Shown piece by piece: positions 62,215 to 64,000 of a DNA stretch of 64,000 bases. Every line of letters starts with the position of its first letter. Position 1 is the first letter of the stretch. The position numbers were made by a program, and so were the translations under genes. Source of the stretch: Pseudomonas pharyngis (GTDB lineage Bacteria > Pseudomonadota > Gammaproteobacteria > Pseudomonadales > Pseudomonadaceae); NCBI RefSeq assembly GCF_021602345.1, contig NZ_BQID01000002.1, positions 496,001 to 560,000 on the forward strand. Direction: 5' to 3'. Below the pieces are notes generated by a model, which worked only from the letters and a program-made list of their open reading frames with translations, had not been told where the DNA came from and did not search any database.

Positions 62215-64000
62215 TCATGCATCCGGCACTGGCTGATAAGGCGCTTCCCTGTCGGTGCGTTCCTTCGTGCCCCATGCAGCAATACCTACCTTGAGTGCAA
62301 AGAACAGGATACTGAACACCACCGCCAGGAACAGCGCGGTCAACGTCGCGTTGGTATAAGCGTTGTAGATCACGTGCTGCATCTGATCCAGGCTTTTAGC
62401 CGGTGCCAGTACCTGCCCATTGGCAACCGCATCGCTGTATTTTCTGGCCAGGGCCAGGAAGCCGATCGCGGGGTTGGCGTCGAACAACTTGATGAAGCCC
62501 GCCGTAGTGGTGCAGATCAGCAGCCACACCGCTGGCAGCATGGTCACCCAGATATAGCGTTGGCGCTTCATTTTGATCAGCACAACCGTCGCCAGCATCA
62601 GCGCGATACCCGCCAGCATTTGGTTGGAGATACCGAACAGCGGCCACAAGGTGTTGATGCCACCCAGTGGGTCGATCACACCTTGGTACAGCAGGTAACC
62701 CCACATCGCCACACAACCGGCCGTTGCGATCAGGTTAGCGGTCCAGGACTCGGTACGTTTGAGCGCCGGCACGAAGGAACCCAGCAGGTCTTGCAGCATA
62801 AAGCGACCGGCACGGGTGCCCGCGTCGACGGCGGTCAGGATGAACAGTGCTTCGAACAGGATCGCAAAGTGGTACCAGAACGCCATGGTGTTTTCACCCG
62901 GCAACAGTTGGTGAAGGATCTGCGCGATGCCAACAGCCAACGTCGGCGCGCCGCCGGCTCTGGCAAGAATCGTGGTTTCACCGATGTCATGGGCGACCGC
63001 CTGCAATGCTTCCGGCGTGATCGCAAAGCCCCAACTGCTAATGGTTTGCGCGACGGTTACCGCATCAGCACCCACGACGGCGGCCGGACTGTTCATGGCG
63101 AAATAAACGCCAGGCTCGATGACCGATGCCGCAACCATCGCCATGATCGCCACGAACGACTCCATCAACATGGCGCCGTAGCCGATGTAACGGGCGTGAC
63201 CTTCGCTGGCAAGCAACTTGGGCGTGGTGCCCGAGGCAATCAGCGCATGAAAACCGGAGACCGCACCACACGCGATAGTGATAAACAGGAACGGGAACAG
63301 GCCGCCCTTCCAAACTGGGCCAGTACCATCGGTAAACTGCGTCAACGCTGGCATTTTCAAATCAGGCATCGTAACCAAGATGCCGATTGCCAACGCCACA
63401 ATGGTGCCGATCTTCAGGAACGTCGACAGGTAGTCACGCGGCGCCAGGATCAACCACACCGGCAGCACTGCGGCAACGAAGCCGTAACCTATCAGCATCC
63501 AGGTAATTTGGATGCCGGTGAAGGTAAAGGCCTTGGCCCAGACCGGATCAGCGGCAATCTGCCCGCCCAGCCAGATTGAACCCAGCAGCAATGCCACGCC
63601 GATGACAGAGATTTCACCGATGCGACCCGGGCGGATATAGCGCATGTAGATGCCCATGAACATCGCAATTGGGATGGTCGCCATTACCGTGAAGATGCCC
63701 CAAGGGCTCTCGGCCAGGGCTTTGACCACGATCAGCGCCAGCACCGCGAGGATGATGATCATGATCAGGAAACAGCCGAACAGGGCGATGGTGCCGGGAA
63801 TACGGCCCATTTCTTCACGTACCATGTCGCCTAGCGAACGGCCATTGCGACGTGTCGACATGAACAACACCATAAAGTCCTGCACCGCACCGGCCAGCAC
63901 CACACCGGCGATCAGCCACAGCGTGCCGGGCAGATAACCCATCTGTGCCGCCAGTACCGGGCCCACCAATGGGCCTGCACCAGCAATTGCTGCAAAGTGG
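62215..64000 (-). CDS. cstA: CstA-family pyruvate/peptide transporter (5' end cut by window)
   Basis: The frame runs from the right window edge (HFAAIAGAGPLVGPV) to the stop at 62215, about 595 residues of a roughly 690-residue protein. CstA landmarks are GAGPLVGPVLAAQMGYLPG, TLWLIAGVVLAGAVQDF and SGTTPKLL. It is a polytopic inner-membrane transporter of the carbon starvation protein family (pyruvate/peptide uptake). It is unrelated to the island beside it. Confidence 0.93.
   Translation of the reverse strand, partial: HFAAIAGAGPLVGPVLAAQMGYLPGTLWLIAGVVLAGAVQDFMVLFMSTRRNGRSLGDMVREEMGRIPGTIALFGCFLIMIIILAVLALIVVKALAESPWGIFTVMATIPIAMFMGIYMRYIRPGRIGEISVIGVALLLGSIWLGGQIAADPVWAKAFTFTGIQITWMLIGYGFVAAVLPVWLILAPRDYLSTFLKIGTIVALAIGILVTMPDLKMPALTQFTDGTGPVWKGGLFPFLFITIACGAVSGFHALIASGTTPKLLASEGHARYIGYGAMLMESFVAIMAMVAASVIEPGVYFAMNSPAAVVGADAVTVAQTISSWGFAITPEALQAVAHDIGETTILARAGGAPTLAVGIAQILHQLLPGENTMAFWYHFAILFEALFILTAVDAGTRAGRFMLQDLLGSFVPALKRTESWTANLIATAGCVAMWGYLLYQGVIDPLGGINTLWPLFGISNQMLAGIALMLATVVLIKMKRQRYIWVTMLPAVWLLICTTTAGFIKLFDANPAIGFLALARKYSDAVANGQVLAPAKSLDQMQHVIYNAYTNATLTALFLAVVFSILFFALKVGIAAWGTKERTDREAPYQPVPDA

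Noticed and set aside
61954-63579. A 541-codon open frame on the plus strand opposite cstA
   Set aside because: It is antisense to a clear CstA coding sequence; composition (many R, H, Q) is that of a GC-rich shadow and no motif is seen.
1-64000. CRISPR arrays, tRNA or rRNA genes, insertion sequences, integrases, toxin-antitoxin pairs
   Set aside because: I looked for spaced repeats, tRNA-like cloverleaf ends, transposase motifs and paired small genes and saw none that hold up.

Overview
The window reads as the chromosome of a plant-associated Pseudomonas, most likely of the fluorescens group. The evidence is the cydP-cydABX-ybgE order, a FisR/persulfide locus, CstA with its YbdD-type partner, high-GC Pseudomonas-like codon use, and a pair of pectin-degrading lyases. 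These assignments rest on recognised protein motifs; no database search was run.

Layout. 0-17.7 kb is GC-rich and catabolic: a partial TetR, a PLP amino-acid deaminase/aldolase, a coniferyl-aldehyde-type dehydrogenase with an AraC regulator, a second aldehyde dehydrogenase, a pectin lyase coupled to a rhamnogalacturonan lyase, a TauE-type exporter, an alpha/beta hydrolase next to glutathione reductase, and a GMC oxidoreductase coupled to a Baeyer-Villiger monooxygenase-esterase fusion with its own AraC regulator. 17.7-35.4 kb is visibly more AT-rich and looks acquired. It holds an aldehyde dehydrogenase plus two CMD/AhpD-like proteins, a CrtI-like oxidoreductase, a TauD dioxygenase, an EthD protein, and a cluster for an unidentified, probably sulfur-containing amino acid (Cds1-like lyase, RidA, flavin monooxygenase, PuuB-like oxidase, ABC importer, Lrp regulator). 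It ends with AcpH and a decayed ahpD-oye gene pair. 35.5-48.4 kb is respiration and sulfur: cydPABX-ybgE, a FisR sigma54 activator, persulfide dioxygenase, a rhodanese-like/SQR fusion, a TauE exporter, a five-haem cytochrome with a TsdA-like C-terminus, and a tsdB-tsdA pair. 48.9-61.9 kb is a thiol-stress cluster: three paralogous one- or two-cysteine TetR regulators, an AnsP-like permease, a cystathionine-beta-lyase-like enzyme, ahpD-oye-tautomerase, kefF-kefC, trx, dsbA, sdr and osmC. The end is ybdD and cstA (cut by the window edge).

The strongest integrating signal is an 18-bp palindrome, CTACC-N8-GGTAG. It occurs at four places: before the hydrolase-gor pair, before acpH and the decayed ahpD-oye copy, before ahpD-oye-tautomerase, and before osmC-sdr. 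The gene content of the 53-62 kb cluster matches what I recall of the allicin/thiosulfinate tolerance islands of garlic-derived Pseudomonas (PfAR-1) and the alt genes of onion-infecting Pantoea. The operator ties distant loci, including glutathione reductase and ACP phosphodiesterase, into one probable regulon sensed through a conserved cysteine in the TetR proteins. With pectinases, a C-S lyase, cysteine-type catabolism and sulfane-sulfur oxidation in the same 64 kb, the window suggests adaptation to damaged Allium or other sulfur-rich plant tissue.

A second regulatory pattern links FisR to respiration. A sigma54-type -24/-12 element with CTGCCA/TGGCAG palindromes upstream lies before the persulfide dioxygenase operon. 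A weaker -24/-12 element with the same palindromes lies before cydPABX, which would couple sulfide oxidation to a sulfide-resistant terminal oxidase.
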